Positions 11,087 through 22,340 are shown, numbered from the stretch's first letter. The stretch: DNA of 64,000 nt from Doryteuthis pealeii (GCA_023376005.1 CM042150.1:78086159-78150158), one strand, 5' to 3'. The notes: a model not told the origin generated them from the sequence alone. A program made the numbers and translations.

Positions 11087-11667
11087 ATATTGAATTCCTA
11101 TATTGGAAAAATCACTTCTGCCATATTTAAATACCAGACTAACCATCTGTCTAATCAGTGGGTGATTATAAATAATTCTCAATATACACATACTACTAAC
11201 TGAAGCCCAAATACGTTAAATTATTGCCGAAACCACCCAGTATTATACATGGGTAACAGTAAACAAAGAAGCACAAGAACGGGTACTTCTAATTACATTT
11301 AACAATTAGGATTTTACTCTTTGTAACTGGATTTTTGACGTCATCTGGTGCCTCACAGGCTAACATCATTCTATTTTGAATCGTATATGTTGCTCACTTC
11401 AATGGCCGAATCTATTTTCGTGTGAAAACAAATATGTAAATCATTAGTACCCACCATTCCTTAAATGCATTGAGAGAATGAAAATTAATCTTGTTTAAAT
11501 CTTATAAAAACAAATTGTATCAATCTTGAAAATTGTAACACATCAGCTCAAAAAGAATGTAGTAAAACTGAATTATATAAAAACTAGCAAAGAATAAGGT
11601 TATTCCCAAAATGCTACTAACACCACCATGTCTATGTAAGGGGTATTTTGATTTAAAAGCAGGACAT

Positions 11668-11870
11668 ATATATATTTACCAACCCCTGCGCTCGAGACAC
11701 AAGGTCAATCTATTAAGCAAAATTTAACAGGTTTGAATACTCAGTTTCCTTCTCCTTGACCGGTTGCCTAACCAAGGTTAATGAGCCAGTCCCTACTATT
11801 TACCCATAGCTGGAGGAAGTAGAATTCATACCTTTTCCAAAAGCGTTCAAAACCCTGAATCTTTTAGACG
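11668..11870 (-). mobile_element. SINE family B, lacking the tRNA-like head
   Basis: On the minus strand, the 3' two thirds of family B are present: TATGGGTAAATAGTAGGGAC, CCTTGGTTAGGCAACCGG, CAAGGAGAAGGAAACTGAG and the GGGGTTGGTAAATATATA tail. The promoter boxes are missing, as in a 5'-truncated retroposon. It sits between the two 82-bp direct repeats. Confidence 0.8.
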
Positions 11871-11981
11871 ATTTCTAGGTCATTCGATTTGAATTTATAT
11901 TCTCTAGTTCGTAAATAAGAAAAACTTTAAAAACGTCTGGCAAATATAATGCTTCAATGGAACACAAATTTACACTATTCA

Positions 11982-12063
11982 TTAAACTAGCAGGACCTGT
12001 GGATATACCAAAGTATGATAATTTAGTTATTACAACGTTTCATATGTTTACTTAATAGCTATT
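11982..12063 (+). repeat. 82-bp direct repeat, copy 2
   Basis: Second copy of the segment at 10933-11014, with five substitutions. The two copies are about 1.05 kb apart in the same orientation and enclose a (TA)n/(TG)n tract and a SINE B fragment. They could be a segmental duplication or the ends of an unrecognised element. Confidence 0.9.
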
Positions 12064-12341
12064 TAATTTATAACTTAACTATCTCTCACACTTTTTTCTT
12101 TCCTTCTTTTCATCTTTTCCTTACGTTCGATTGAAACAGATTAGCATTATTGCTTCACCATGCTCAACCCCCCTGTATTTCCCCTACCCTTTTCTTTCCT
12201 TCTTTCTAATTATATTCATGTGTGTACCATGTCGTTTTTCTTTCCTTTCTTTCTTTATAGTAAAAACAGAATTATACATTATTTTGATGAGTTGACGACA
12301 CACATAAGAAATAAGAATTCGACGTAATTCGGTGTAAGCAA

Positions 12342-12390
12342 CACAAAAATGTAAATCCTGATTATCTGAATCAGGATTTACATTTTTGTG
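12342..12390. repeat. Perfect 22-bp inverted repeat
   Basis: Arms 12342-12363 and 12369-12390, separated by five bases (ATCTG). The arm begins CACAAAAATGTAAATCCTGA and finishes TT. It would form a strong hairpin. Confidence 0.95.
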
Positions 12391-12577
12391 TTTCATCTTG
12401 GACGATCTCATTTTTAACAAAATTGTGTTGCAAGATGATAACGGTCGTACTTTAAAGATATATTTACGTTTTCTCGTTAACAAGAAAATCTTTTTAAAAA
12501 TTCAATATTTTTAAAATTCACACACCAGTTTTCAACGAACATATCATTTCTCTTCTTTTCTTGTATTCGTAGTTTTT

Positions 12578-12765
12578 CTTCTCTTCGACTGGTTTCCAAG
12601 CCAAAGTTATAAAATCTGCCCTACTATTTACTCATACCAGGAGTGAGATATTTGGATGCATACCTTCGCCAAGAGTATTATAGTTATGTGAAATGCAAAC
12701 ATCCTCGTCCAGGATTTGAACTCTGTTCGCTGAGTCCATTTCCTACCAAGAGTCTAAAGATATAT
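12578..12765 (-). mobile_element. SINE family B, 5' two thirds
   Basis: Minus strand: GAGTTCAAATCCTGGACGAG (B box), GATGTTTGCATTTCACATA, then ATACTCTTGGCGAAGGTATG, GTAAATAGTAGGGCAG and CTTGGCTTGGAAACCAGTCG. The GTTGGTAAATA tail is missing. Confidence 0.8.
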
Positions 12766-13440
12766 AAATATGAACGTACAATTTACGCGATTGTAGGCAT
12801 AAAATAACGCAAGACGTGTTGATATGACGTTAAAATGCATCAACAATTAATTCATTTGATACAGTTTTCTGATTTTTTTACTAGTCCTAAATGGTCACCC
12901 ATTTAAACACTGAACAAGCTGATAGTTGCTGAACTCCAGCAATCTTGCAGGAACCGGTGCTTTTATCATGACGTCAACGAATGTCCACCGTTACTTTCTT
13001 GCAAATGCATTTGCACAACCTGCTGGCACGCGCCTTCCAGGAGGAATAACATTACATGAATATAAAAATAAAACTAGTATATTCATATGGTTACCGATCT
13101 CCATTTATACACATCTATCGATCTATCATACCCAACAGTCAATATAGCGATCTAATCATGTGTATTCGTGGCTCGGCCCAGCTTACTGGGCACCGACTAT
13201 TTCTGGAGCAACATTTCTGTCTAGAAAACTGTTTGGATACTTTTTTTTTTTTACCAATTTATTTCTATATTCTTCTCTACTAATCTGTTTCCATATCAAG
13301 CTTTTGTTTGTCGGTTTGTCAATCCGTCTTCATCTGTCTCGCTTTTAATATCTAAACATATATGAGAATGTCTCACACTCCTCAATACACAAATATATAT
13401 AAAAGCACACACAGGCACGCACGCACATTCCCCCACACAC

Positions 13441-13463
13441 AAACACGCGTGCAAGCACACACA

Positions 13464-13556
<93 letters not shown>

Positions 13557-13565
13557 ACACACACA
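13441..13565. repeat. (CA)n-(GA)n-(CA)n compound microsatellite
   Basis: (CA)n of about 25 bases, a (GA)n run of about 72 bases (13481-13552), then CA again. The protein frames here (RERERE, LSLSLS) are artefacts. Confidence 0.97.
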
Positions 13566-13678
13566 TAGATATATATATTTCAACTATAAAATGGATAACA
13601 ATAAAAAAGTGTGAAAGTCAAGACTCTGAGTTTCATGTCACTGATTTTCAGGTGAGCCAATATCGACATATCTGAAGA

Positions 13679-13733
13679 CTGTTGCATTCAAATAAGTAAA
13701 TATAGGAACTGAATGAACATCTGAATGCAACAG
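13679..13733. repeat. Short inverted repeat before (TA)n
   Basis: CTGTTGCATTCAAAT at 13679 is matched in reverse by ATCTGAATGCAACAG at 13719. CTGAAGA lies at 13673, and a (TA)n tract follows at 13780, echoing the module layout described for 46043 and 49663, but without a clear GAAA. Confidence 0.6.
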
Positions 13734-13779
13734 AGTTTTTACTGATTAAAAACGCTTTTAGTGTTGAATTCTAATCATA

Positions 13780-13946
13780 TATATATATATATATATATAA
13801 GTGTGCATGTGTGTGTATGTGTTTGTGTTTAATGATCATTTACACTGGATGATGTAGATATAATTACATACTTGCTATATGCATACACAAACACACGCAA
13901 ACGCACTCATTCCCCACGCAAATACTCACACACACACACACACACA

Positions 13947-14035
<89 letters not shown>

Positions 14036-14036
14036 A
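13780..14036. repeat. TA, TG, CA and GA microsatellites
   Basis: Short (TA)n with TG at 13780-13830; CA-rich at 13923-13974; (TA)n to about 14013; (GA)n to 14034. Confidence 0.93.
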
Positions 14037-14499
14037 ATGTTATATATTATTCTTTTACTTTGTGCGAGTTTTTCCGACCAGATCTAAATGGTAGCATTCA
14101 CTGACATCAAAGAGATAGCAAGTCTCCTCAGATCTCCAGTACTCCTTTAGTGATCACAGTTTAGTTTATCAGTGCCGTGGTCTGATTGTTCTTGATTTAT
14201 CCTCTAATCCTCCAGCCCTTTTAGCCTAGATAATTCAATTTGTTTGCATCTCAAAATAACATACTAATGTCTTATTTTCTGGGATAGATTCTTTATGATC
14301 TTTATCTGTAGTTGTTCAAGTTTTCTTATGATTTTCCGAAAATTGGGATCCAGATGGTGTAGAAATGCTTCCATATTTTTTATCCAAGCCTCTCCTAATT
14401 GAATGAACAAGGAATAAATAAATGAATAAATTCAAATAAATTAAACCGAATCCACCAGAAAACTGGCAAAATGGTCGAAAGCGCTTGGGTAAACATTAT

Positions 14500-14548
<49 letters not shown>

Positions 14549-14604
14549 TTATATATATATATATATATAAATATATAATATATATATTATATATATATAT
14601 ATAT
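14500..14604. repeat. (CA)n-(TA)n microsatellite
   Basis: (CA)n for about 32 bases, then imperfect (TA)n for about 70 bases. Confidence 0.95.
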
Positions 14605-14696
14605 GTGTTAAAGTGTTTTAAAACCAAAGTGTTTTTATACCGGTGGTGTTCAGATGCTAAAACAATCTCCTTGTCTACAACACATACCACACACAT

Positions 14697-14730
<34 letters not shown>

Positions 14731-14731
<1 letters not shown>

Positions 14732-15098
14732 GAAGATAGGAGGGTTGGAGTAAAATCCGACATCCCCTACAATAAATCAAATTCTCACATACCATGAATT
14801 TTACCCCTCCCATCAAACACCTAGATCTTCCCTGCTTCCTATCTTACCTGCTTCCTCTAAACTCTTTCCCCCCCACTTATATCATATTATTCTCATTTCA
14901 TCAATTCCCTAACCTCTCTACCCCTCAATTCCACTACTACCTCACTTTCTCTTATGAAAAACTCAAATGTACGTATTTTGGTTTTGAATAAATAGCCAGA
15001 TCGACTGAGGAAGTCATTCGCGTCAGAAGGACGAAATATTTCTCCCCCACTTGTACTTGTTTGAGTCATCATTTTTGTTCATTCTTCCTTTTATCTCA

Positions 15099-15101
<3 letters not shown>
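14731..15101 (+). mobile_element. (TA)n-bounded module with CTGAGGA...GAAA hairpin
   Basis: A 370-base stretch between (TA)n at 14699-14730 and at 15103-15148. Its left part is C/T-rich. Near the right end, CTGAGGA (15005-15011) is followed by one A, a GTC...GAC stem (15013-15015 with 15030-15032) and GAAA (15033-15036). This matches the module type listed at 24678, 30798, 46043, 49663, 54539 and 57898: CTGAnGA, hairpin, GAAA, then (TA)n on the 3' side. The GAAA is followed by TATTTC, with no good third stem. Origin unknown; a decayed retroposon end is the likeliest reading. Confidence 0.5.

Positions 15102-15102
<1 letters not shown>

Positions 15103-15148
<46 letters not shown>
15103..15148. 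repeat. (TA)n between a hairpin module and SINE A
   Basis: About 46 bases of TA lying at the 3' end of both neighbours: the plus-strand module to its left and the minus-strand SINE A to its right. Confidence 0.95.
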
Positions 15149-15149
<1 letters not shown>

Positions 15150-15151
<2 letters not shown>

Positions 15152-15392
15152 TAAAGTCGTCGGGGTGGCCTAATGTCGGTATCAGCCAATCAGCGAGGGA
15201 GTCTATCCCCTTTTCACTAGCGCTAGACCAAGGAGATTGTTTTTGCATCAGAGGTGGAGCGCCACACCATCAGCTCCTTAATTTACCGCACAGATCCCTG
15301 TGCTACTCATAACACTGAGTTGGCGAGGACCGGTATCGAACTAGGAACCTTGTGATTTCTAGCCGAACGCTATACCGACTGATATACATGAT
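15150..15392 (-). mobile_element. SINE family A, full-length copy
   Basis: Minus-strand head with the A box in the CGGTATAGCGTTCGGC region and the B box TAGTTCGATACCGGTCC; body with GCCAACTCAGTGTTATGAG, GTGGCGCTCCACCTCTG, AAAAACAATCTCC, TTGGTCTAGCGCTAG and AAAGGGGATAGACTCCCTCG; 3' end GGCCACCCCGACGAC directly against (TA)n. Same layout as 5121. Confidence 0.85.
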
Positions 15393-15399
15393 CGTATCA

Positions 15400-16140
15400 T
15401 AGATTCTTGTGTCAGAGGAAATAATGGTGATAATTGGACGATGCAGTTCTTTATAAAATACATAAAACCACATACTTAAAATCTTATAAGCTTAACTCAC
15501 TCTTGCACACAGAAAGCATATTTCTTGTAGTACCTACTGTTACTAAGTGGACACATATCTAAGTACTACGCAGGCTCATCGATGCCCTGGTGGTAACTGG
15601 TGTTTTTAGCGTTACTTGATTGTAATCCTAAAATAGCTAAGGTACACTTAGCTACACAATGCCCCGATTAAAGAACGCCCAATGAGGATTGAAATTTTTA
15701 TAGAACTATTAGTAATTTATCGACAGAAATAGTTCTCTTAACAGCTAGCTGCTGTCGTAAGACTTATTCATTTACTAAGTGTAGCTTTTTCAGCCCAAAC
15801 ACAGAAATATGGGACAGTTAGTGAGAATTGGAATCACTTACAATATAAGAACGCTAATATAAGCATGCAATATAAGTAAGCTGAGATAATAGATTATTAT
15901 CTTAGCTTGCTAACCCAACAGAGAACGTTAGATGTCCTAAAGAAAACTAAGCCAACTTTAGATTTGGTACAAGTCTTTGAATATGGGACATCTAATGAGA
16001 ATCTAACTCAGCACTCAAAATAATTGATCTGTGCGATTATCTTTCTTTACTGAAAACTGGAGATCAGGGTAGGAATTGTGTCCATCCAAACGACGGCACT
16101 GCTAGGATACTGCTAGAAGCGTCCTGAGAAACTGATGAGA
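15400..16140. other. Decayed, internally repetitive DNA of unknown type
   Basis: Two phrases recur about 180 bases apart: AATATGGGACAGTTAGTGAG near 15808 and AATATGGGACATCTAATGAG near 15978. A palindrome-like AGATAATAGATTATTATCT lies near 15884. No coding frame or known family is recognised. Confidence 0.4.
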
Positions 16141-16261
16141 CTTGCTGTCACTTAGTCTTCAGTAAAAACAACCAATACGGAGTGTCTAGAACAGAGACTA
16201 TACTTACATACTTATGACTAATGAAAAATAAAACCTGAATCTTGTTAATTGCAGTCGAAAG

Positions 16262-16560
16262 AAGTAAACCTAAATACAAATACAAAGCGGACGTAAAAGA
16301 AAAAAAAACGATAAAAAAAGAAATTTTAAGGAACAGTATCGAAATGAAAAAGGAAGAAGAGACAGAAAAACGGGGATATATATTAAAATTAAAGAAGATG
16401 AAAAAAGGCGGTGAAAGGCAGGCATGCGCAACTACGGGAGCAGAAGAACAAGAGAAACACGGAAGTAGAATATAAAAAAAACGCGAGATATAAAGAAAGA
16501 CGGAAACTGTAGGAGAGGAAGAACAAAAGATTCGAACTAAAAAGGACAAAAGAAACAAAG
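16262..16560 (+). repeat. Polypurine block
   Basis: About 300 bases in which the plus strand is nearly all A and G with short interruptions. Open frames on either strand reflect this bias (K/E/R-rich on plus, F/S/L-rich on minus). Confidence 0.8.
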
Positions 16561-17137
16561 TTAACGACTAATCGAAATTCGTGGATAAATGCTGCGCTGT
16601 TGAATTCTTTGGAAAAAAAAACTGTCCGAAATATTCGGCTCATTTTGCAGTTGTTTTGATGCCATCAAAGTGTAATTGGAACAACAAAGGAATTATTTTC
16701 CTTTTTATTCTTTTACTTTCATTTCTATTGAAAAAGAGTAGTGTCCTTAGTAGCCTTCATTCATTGTTGAAGACTGTAATTATCCTTAGGCAATTATAGC
16801 CATGCTGTAAAAAAAAACTAAAATATAATAGAATGAAAAAAAATTGTCCAAATCCAGAAGATCTATTTGTGGTTTCGGATACTCAATATTGCAAATAGTC
16901 TTCTTTTTTATAAAAATGAAACGAAAAGAAAAATTGGTATAAAAATCGTTATAAGAGGAAGGTAATCTTTTTTAATGGGTAGGATCTTAAACAAAATAAA
17001 ATAACTTTCTACAAGGACTTTTGAGGAAATTACAGTAGAATAAAGGTCATTTGGTGGTTATTTGTCAGAGTGTTCTACCGTATTGAACCTATTACTCAGG
17101 CATAAATATTAGAAGAATGTATAGAAAAAAGGTTTCC

Positions 17138-17560
17138 AGTGCATCTCTATCGTAAAACCCATTCCAATACATTCCTATAACAAAAATATATTATGTTTAT
17201 TGACACTGTGCATATACCATACCGAATCTATTATGCAGGCAACGTATTGCTGAAAAACTGACATACCAATGCAGTCCTATAGTAACACTATTTCCAATGG
17301 ATTCTTTTAGTAAGATCATTCGCACTGCATTCCTATGGTAAAACCATTTACACTGTAAAATCATTTGAGTTGCATTCCTCTAGTAAAACTCTTGCCAATG
17401 TATTTCTTCTATAGTCAAACTAATTCCAATGCATTCCTATAATAAATCCCTTACTAATCCATAACTATAGAAAGATTATTCTCAATGCATTCCTATAGTA
17501 AAATCGTTTCTAATTCATTCCTATAAAAAATCCTTCTCAAAGCATTATCGTAATAAAACA
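17138..17560 (+). repeat. Degenerate minisatellite, core TGCATTCCTATAGTAAAA
   Basis: At least ten imperfect repeats of a unit built on AATGCATTCCTATAGTAAAA plus a variable 10-15 base part (ATCATTC.C, ACTCTTGCC and so on), with spacing mostly around 30-35 bases. Units differ by substitutions and small gaps, so the array is old. No coding frame runs through it. Confidence 0.8.
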
Positions 17561-17644
17561 TATAGTTACAGTTTAAAAAAATGATAAATGGATTAAAATG
17601 TAATAAAATCAAATGAAGCAAACTATTAGTGTAAAGTGAATACA

Positions 17645-17735
17645 AGCAACTTTAACTGAGACTCGAACTTAGTTTACCGATTCAATCTTTCGTGCCAATA
17701 ACCATCATGCTACATCGGTCACTACTTTAACGGTA
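17645..17735 (-). mobile_element. tRNA-like SINE head, family uncertain
   Basis: Read on the minus strand: TGTAGCATGATGGTTATTGG (A-box-like) and, some 35 bases on, AAGTTCGAGTCTCAG (B-box-like). The spacing suits a tRNA-derived promoter. The rest does not match families A-C clearly; a B/C relative or a separate family is possible. Confidence 0.5.
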
Positions 17736-17775
17736 TATCAACTCACTATGGGTTATTTAATGCTGAAATCTAATT
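17736..17775 (+). mobile_element. Repeat family D head fragment
   Basis: TATCAACTCACTATGGGTTA, then TTTAATGCTGAAAT, matches the start of family D (compare 1625-1660 and 6795-6862). Confidence 0.4.
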
Positions 17776-18372
17776 CATTTAAAAATGCTTATAATCATAA
17801 TTATATTTTCTATGCTGTATTGTATGTTAAAAAATGCACTTTCTTCCTTGTCTATAACTATTTATTTGTGCACAATTACATTATATCAATTATTCCTATC
17901 TAATACTAATAATTCATCCACAATTATATGGTTTAAAGTAAGCATTATTATACATTAACCATTTATTTGTTTGCATATATATGGTTTCATGTATTACTAT
18001 CTAAGACCAATAATTATATGATTTCAGGTAAGTAATAATAATCTTTAGCAAACAATTATAGTTTCAAAGGATTTAATACAAAGATTCTGCTTAGAGTTAT
18101 GTGATATCAAGTATTGCAATCTAATATGTATAATTTTCAAACAGATATATTCGATTTATGGATGACACCCTAATAGGTACTATCATTTCAGGTTATAGTG
18201 GAATGGGATTAATGACAGCACAGAGGTGACTTCATGTTAAGAAGAACTCAATTGTGCGTTATATCCAGGACACCCTTTTGCCGGGTGGATCTTATTCTCT
18301 CTGAGGACAGGGCTGATATAAAATATCTTATTCATAATTAGACTACGGATTTATTGATGTGCTTTCGTAAAT

Positions 18373-18475
18373 ATCTAGATAGATAGATAGATAGAGAGAG
18401 ACAGACAGACAGACAGAGACAGAGACAGACAGAGACAGAGAGAGACAGAGAGAAAAGAGAGATAGAGAGATGGAT
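18373..18475. repeat. (TAGA)n and (GACA)n-type microsatellite
   Basis: TAGA repeats of about 20 bases followed by imperfect GACA/GAGA repeats. Confidence 0.9.
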
Positions 18476-18502
18476 AGGATTTCAGAAAAAGAAATGTACT
18501 TT

Positions 18503-18578
18503 GTCTTGGCAAGCTAGTTTTTCAGATAATCACTACTGAGTCGTGAGTTTGATCCTAACCGAGTACCACCCAGTTGTG
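18503..18578 (+). mobile_element. SINE family C fragment
   Basis: CTTGGCAAGCTAGTTTTTCA then CACTACTGAGTCGTGAGTTT and GATCC parallels the head of C copies (TAAGCTAGTATCGCAGATCC, TTACTACTGAATAGCAAG, TTCGACTC). Confidence 0.45.
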
Positions 18579-18636
18579 ACTGGGCTGAATTTAGACCGCT
18601 CTTAGTAAATAACAAGAGAGATATGCGTATATATAT

Positions 18637-18905
18637 ATTTACCAACCCCTCCACGTGAGCAGGATGCGACAAAATATCATTTAAGAGGGGTTTAACAAGT
18701 TTGAATTCAGAGGTTTCCTTCTCCTAGACTGGATGACGTACCAAGGTTAAAGAGCCTAGTCTGTCTTACTATTTACCCATAATTTCAGAGAGAATAGTTT
18801 GATTTATATCTTTCCAAACTGTATTAGCGCTATATGAAATGTAAACAGCCTCGTCCAAGATTTGAACTCGTCTCGCCATGTCCATTTCCTACGACGGTAA
18901 TTATA
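18637..18905 (-). mobile_element. SINE family B, full-length copy
   Basis: On the minus strand all blocks are present: A-box region ACCGTCGTAGGAAATGGACA, B box GAGTTCAAATCTTGGACG, GAGGCTGTTTACATTTCA, TATAGCGCTAATACAG, GTAAATAGTAAGACAG, CTTGGTACGTCATCCAG and the GAGGGGTTGGTAAATATATA tail. Confidence 0.85.
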
Positions 18906-19371
18906 TTCCTCATCACTCATATATCTACGTCGAACTATTATCGAACTATTATCGAAATGTGTACTTACCTACATATTGTTAGGATGCACCGAACAACGTT
19001 TATGAAAAGGAAATCAATGCATTGGCCTGTTCAACATATCGTCTGGAGATGGAAGCAAGAAATTACCAGATCTTCGATTTTCCAAAACTGAAATTCTTCC
19101 ATCAAAATAGTAACATGATTGTCAGGACTCACAGGTGCGCTTCTGATGCTCAGGGCTTTCGCGCGATCATGAATTAACTTTGCTTTCTACATGCGGTCCA
19201 TTTTAATCGACTGAAGAAGGTGTGTGTAATGGCGAACTGAGTAAAGACTGCCAATATTTACAGACTATTTTGGCTTATGATAAAGCGTATTTTTAACTGT
19301 ACAAGCTTAAATGTCGCATAAGGAGCCTCTAGTTAATATAAAACCCATTATTATCTATAGAAATCATATGT

Positions 19372-19790
19372 ATTTACCAACCCATCCGCAGGAGTAGGAT
19401 GTGCCACGGGTCAATTTTTAACCAGAGTTTAACATGTTTGAATTCATAGTTTTTGTTTTCCTGGACCCGTTGTCCTGCCAAGGTTAAATAACCCTGTTTG
19501 TACTACTATTTACACATAGTTGGAGAGAGAATAGTTAGATGCATAAAATTCTCAAGGATTAGGCGTCCCATTGTTGTAAGTTAGTAAGCTAGTATCGCAG
19601 ATCCATTACTACTGAATAGCAAGTTCGACTCTCGACTGCAACCTTATGTCACATCATATCCAAGAAAACACGACAAATACCCATCTTTTTCAAGGGTACC
19701 AGCGCCATAGGAATTACAAACAGCTTTGTCAAGGATTTGAACTCGGGTCACCATATTCATTTCTGTGATAATAACTAATGCACACGAGCG
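19372..19790 (-). mobile_element. SINE family B interrupted by SINE C
   Basis: The left piece (19372-19555) carries the B tail and middle (TTACCAACCCATCC, TTTAACATGTTTGAATTC, ACTACTATTTACACATAG, TTAGATGCATA). The right piece (19670-19790) carries the rest (TTTTTCAAGGGTACCAGCGC, CAAACAGCTTTGTCAAGG, ATTTGAACTCGGGTC). The break falls inside the TCTCAAGGG block, which is present on both sides of the insert (TTCTCAAGG and TTTTTCAAGGG) and so looks like a short target duplication. Confidence 0.8.
19556..19668 (+). mobile_element. SINE family C nested in SINE B
   Basis: Starts AGGCGTCCCATTGTTG, with TTAGTAAGCTAGTATCGCAG (head), AAGTTCGACTCTCGAC (B box) and the tail CAACCTTATGTCACATC. It lies in the opposite orientation to the SINE B it splits and ends in a short A-rich stretch. 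It must be younger than the B copy around it. Confidence 0.8.
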
Positions 19791-19859
19791 CCTCCATACA
19801 AAAATTATACGTTCAAAAATATGTTCATAAAGAATCGAAACTGAAATTGTATTTACCAA

Positions 19860-20757
19860 GAAAGAAATGAATCATGAATTTCAAATAAATAAATAGATAA
19901 ATATACTGCTGATCAAACAGTATTGACAATTGGCAACGATTCAACCTGGATTCGAGACGTCTAAACTTTATAAGCTTGAATTATAAGTTACTCAGCTGTG
20001 TACACGTCTTCATTTAAATTTATATTTTTAAATATGGATAATTTAACGAATCCTCCTGATACTTCTTTATTACCCCATGTAATATTACAATTTGCAAATA
20101 CTAATCATTGGTGATATTCAAGGATACGTGCATGCTTATTTCTATTATTTTCTCATTAGGAAAAAATGAGGCATTTTTCCAGTTCATATTTAATTGTTTT
20201 ACTTGGCAACCTGTCGGCCAATCACAGTAGAAATTACTTCATTCTTCTAGGTAGATATATTTACTTATATTCGTATTGCCTAACAGGAAATATGCTACGA
20301 TGTATCATTTTTATTACACTGATAGACACCTAAACGAATATTTTTTTTAAAATATTCTTCAGGATAAAAAAGCATATAATCTATATATGAACATTGTTGT
20401 AACTACTTATCTACCATCGTCCTCGGTACGTGGCGTACGTCAGGCTAAGTGGATAAAGGTGAAAATTACCCCCCTCATAACCAGACACATATACTTTTAG
20501 TATACGCGTGAGCAGGTGACCTGGGTTAGGAAATTCTTAGCTCAGCAGTTCTTTTCGTGACAACTTCACCTGAGCACCTGTTTCATCCAATCATTCTACA
20601 CTTCGTTCTGTCACTTTCTCTCTAGAATACTGCAGTCGGAATGGAATTGCGAGTACTAACTGCTATCTTTAACAATTCCATTAAAAAAATCATGTGTGTC
20701 TGTCTAACCCCCCCCCACACACACACAGAGGCATGAACATACAATGATATCTTTTTA
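19860..20757. other. No feature recognised
   Basis: Mixed-composition DNA. A GC-richer part at about 20410-20640 contains GAGCAGGTGACCTGGG and, about 70 bases on, TCACCTGAGCACCTG, which pair imperfectly, but no family is recognised. Confidence 0.4.
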
Positions 20758-20999
20758 TACATTTAGCTTAGTTGGTAGAGCATTCGCCTAGGAACCACAA
20801 GGTGGCGATTTCGATACCGACCTTCGCCAACTCAGCGCAGGAGTAGCATTTCTTGGATCTGCGCTGTCACATTGGGAGAATACGCTCTGTGTAGCGGTCC
20901 ACCCCAGACGCAAAAACAATCTCCCTGATCTAACGCTAGTGAAAAGCGGATAAACGACTGATACCGACAATAGGCCCATCCACCGCTACCGCAGTCGAC
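20758..20999 (+). mobile_element. SINE family A, full-length copy
   Basis: Head TTTAGCTTAGTTGGTAGAGC (good A box) and GATTTCGATACCGACC (B box), then GCCAACTCAGCGCAGGAGTA, AAAAACAATCTCCCTGATC, TAACGCTAGTGAAAAGCGG and GACAATAGGCCCATCC. The 3' end GCAGTCGACT runs directly into (TA)n. The A box is the cleanest in the window. Confidence 0.88.
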
Positions 21000-21000
21000 T

Positions 21001-21092
21001 ATATATATATATATATATACTTATATATAGGACTGTATGGGGATGACTATATATAGCATCAGTTGACTAAAACAATTTCAAATCATTTGAGT

Positions 21093-21146
<54 letters not shown>

Positions 21147-21240
21147 CAGGTGATTTACTCAACTGATTTGAAATTATTTTAGTCAACTGATTCTTCAGAG
21201 TTCTCAAATTGCTAATAAGGCCTATGCTATATTCTTGAAG

Positions 21241-21312
<72 letters not shown>
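21001..21312. repeat. (TA)n tracts with inverted-repeat arms
   Basis: TA runs at 21001-21020, 21097-21142 and 21242-21312. The middle run is enclosed by arms 21059-21097 and 21152-21190 (CAGTTGACTAAAA.AATTTC and its reverse complement), so the (TA)n would be the loop of a long hairpin. On the minus strand CTGAAGA (21192-21198) lies just before the arm, as in the (TA)n-bounded modules, but GAAA is absent. Confidence 0.85.
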
Positions 21313-21316
<4 letters not shown>

Positions 21317-21319
21317 ACG

Positions 21320-22340
21320 TCATTTATCACTTCCAAATGTCGTGACGTAACCTGTTTTTTTTTAAATGTTAATCGGAGTTAATTCCTTATAAATGACTTA
21401 AAAGGGGAGCAAAAACCGTAAGCCTAGCGCAGATAACTCGAAAAAATATAATTATTGCACAATCTTACAGAATAATGAAACCAGTTACTAATCATGTTTT
21501 AAAAGAATAATAAAGATAATTGATAAAGTCGTGTTATTTATCTTATGATTTGACCTTACAAATGTCTTAACAATAATGACAAACATTTTGGGTAATGTGA
21601 CGTAAGCAGTGACGTAATTTTTTGTTCCAGACAAAAACCGGACGCGAATCTCCATTATTTAGATTAGAACAACTAATGAACTTAAATAAGAACACAAAGA
21701 AGATTACTTATTTTTACTTTATTCTAATTGATTTTAATATAGAATTATACATAGGATTGCTTTTAATACGTTCTAGAAGGAAACAATAATATTAGAAATT
21801 AATAACACTTAATACTTATTTATTAAACACGGTTTTATTAAATCCGGTAAGTAAATTATTCACACCATATAAGTAACTTAAACAACACACTGAGGAATGT
21901 AACTCTCCTTGAGTAAATACAGAATTTTAAACACATGTTAAAATCAATTGGTAAATAATAATACATAGAATTAACATGATTGTCTTATTTATCTTAGATT
22001 TAGTAAGAGCGTACATCTATTTTTACTTTTTTTTGGTGTGAATATTTTATTTTTCTATATGTAAATTTTTAATGCGATTCTATTCAATTTATTTTTCATT
22101 TCTTTGATATTTTACTCTTAATTTTTTATGTATTTGGTTTACTTTAGATTTATTTTAAGGACAAATACTTTATTATTTAACTGTTATTATATAATATAAG
22201 ATTTTAATGTTCAAATATTGCTCTATTGATTCCTGCTAATAGATTTGTTTAGATTTTTTATTCTTTTCGTGACTATCAAATTAAAGATACAAATTCGGCT
22301 ATTGAAAATGGAAGATAAAACATTTAAAAAATTCCTCTCT
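21320..22340. other. AT-rich DNA without recognised features
   Basis: Very AT-rich, few repeats and no coding frame of note. The immediate upstream flank of the mariner remnant at 22342. Confidence 0.4.

Noticed and set aside
16115..16165. Hammerhead core CTGATGAGACT...AGTC
   Set aside because: CTGATGA and a GACT/AGTC stem are present but the next bases are TTCA, not GAAA, and no (TA)n follows.
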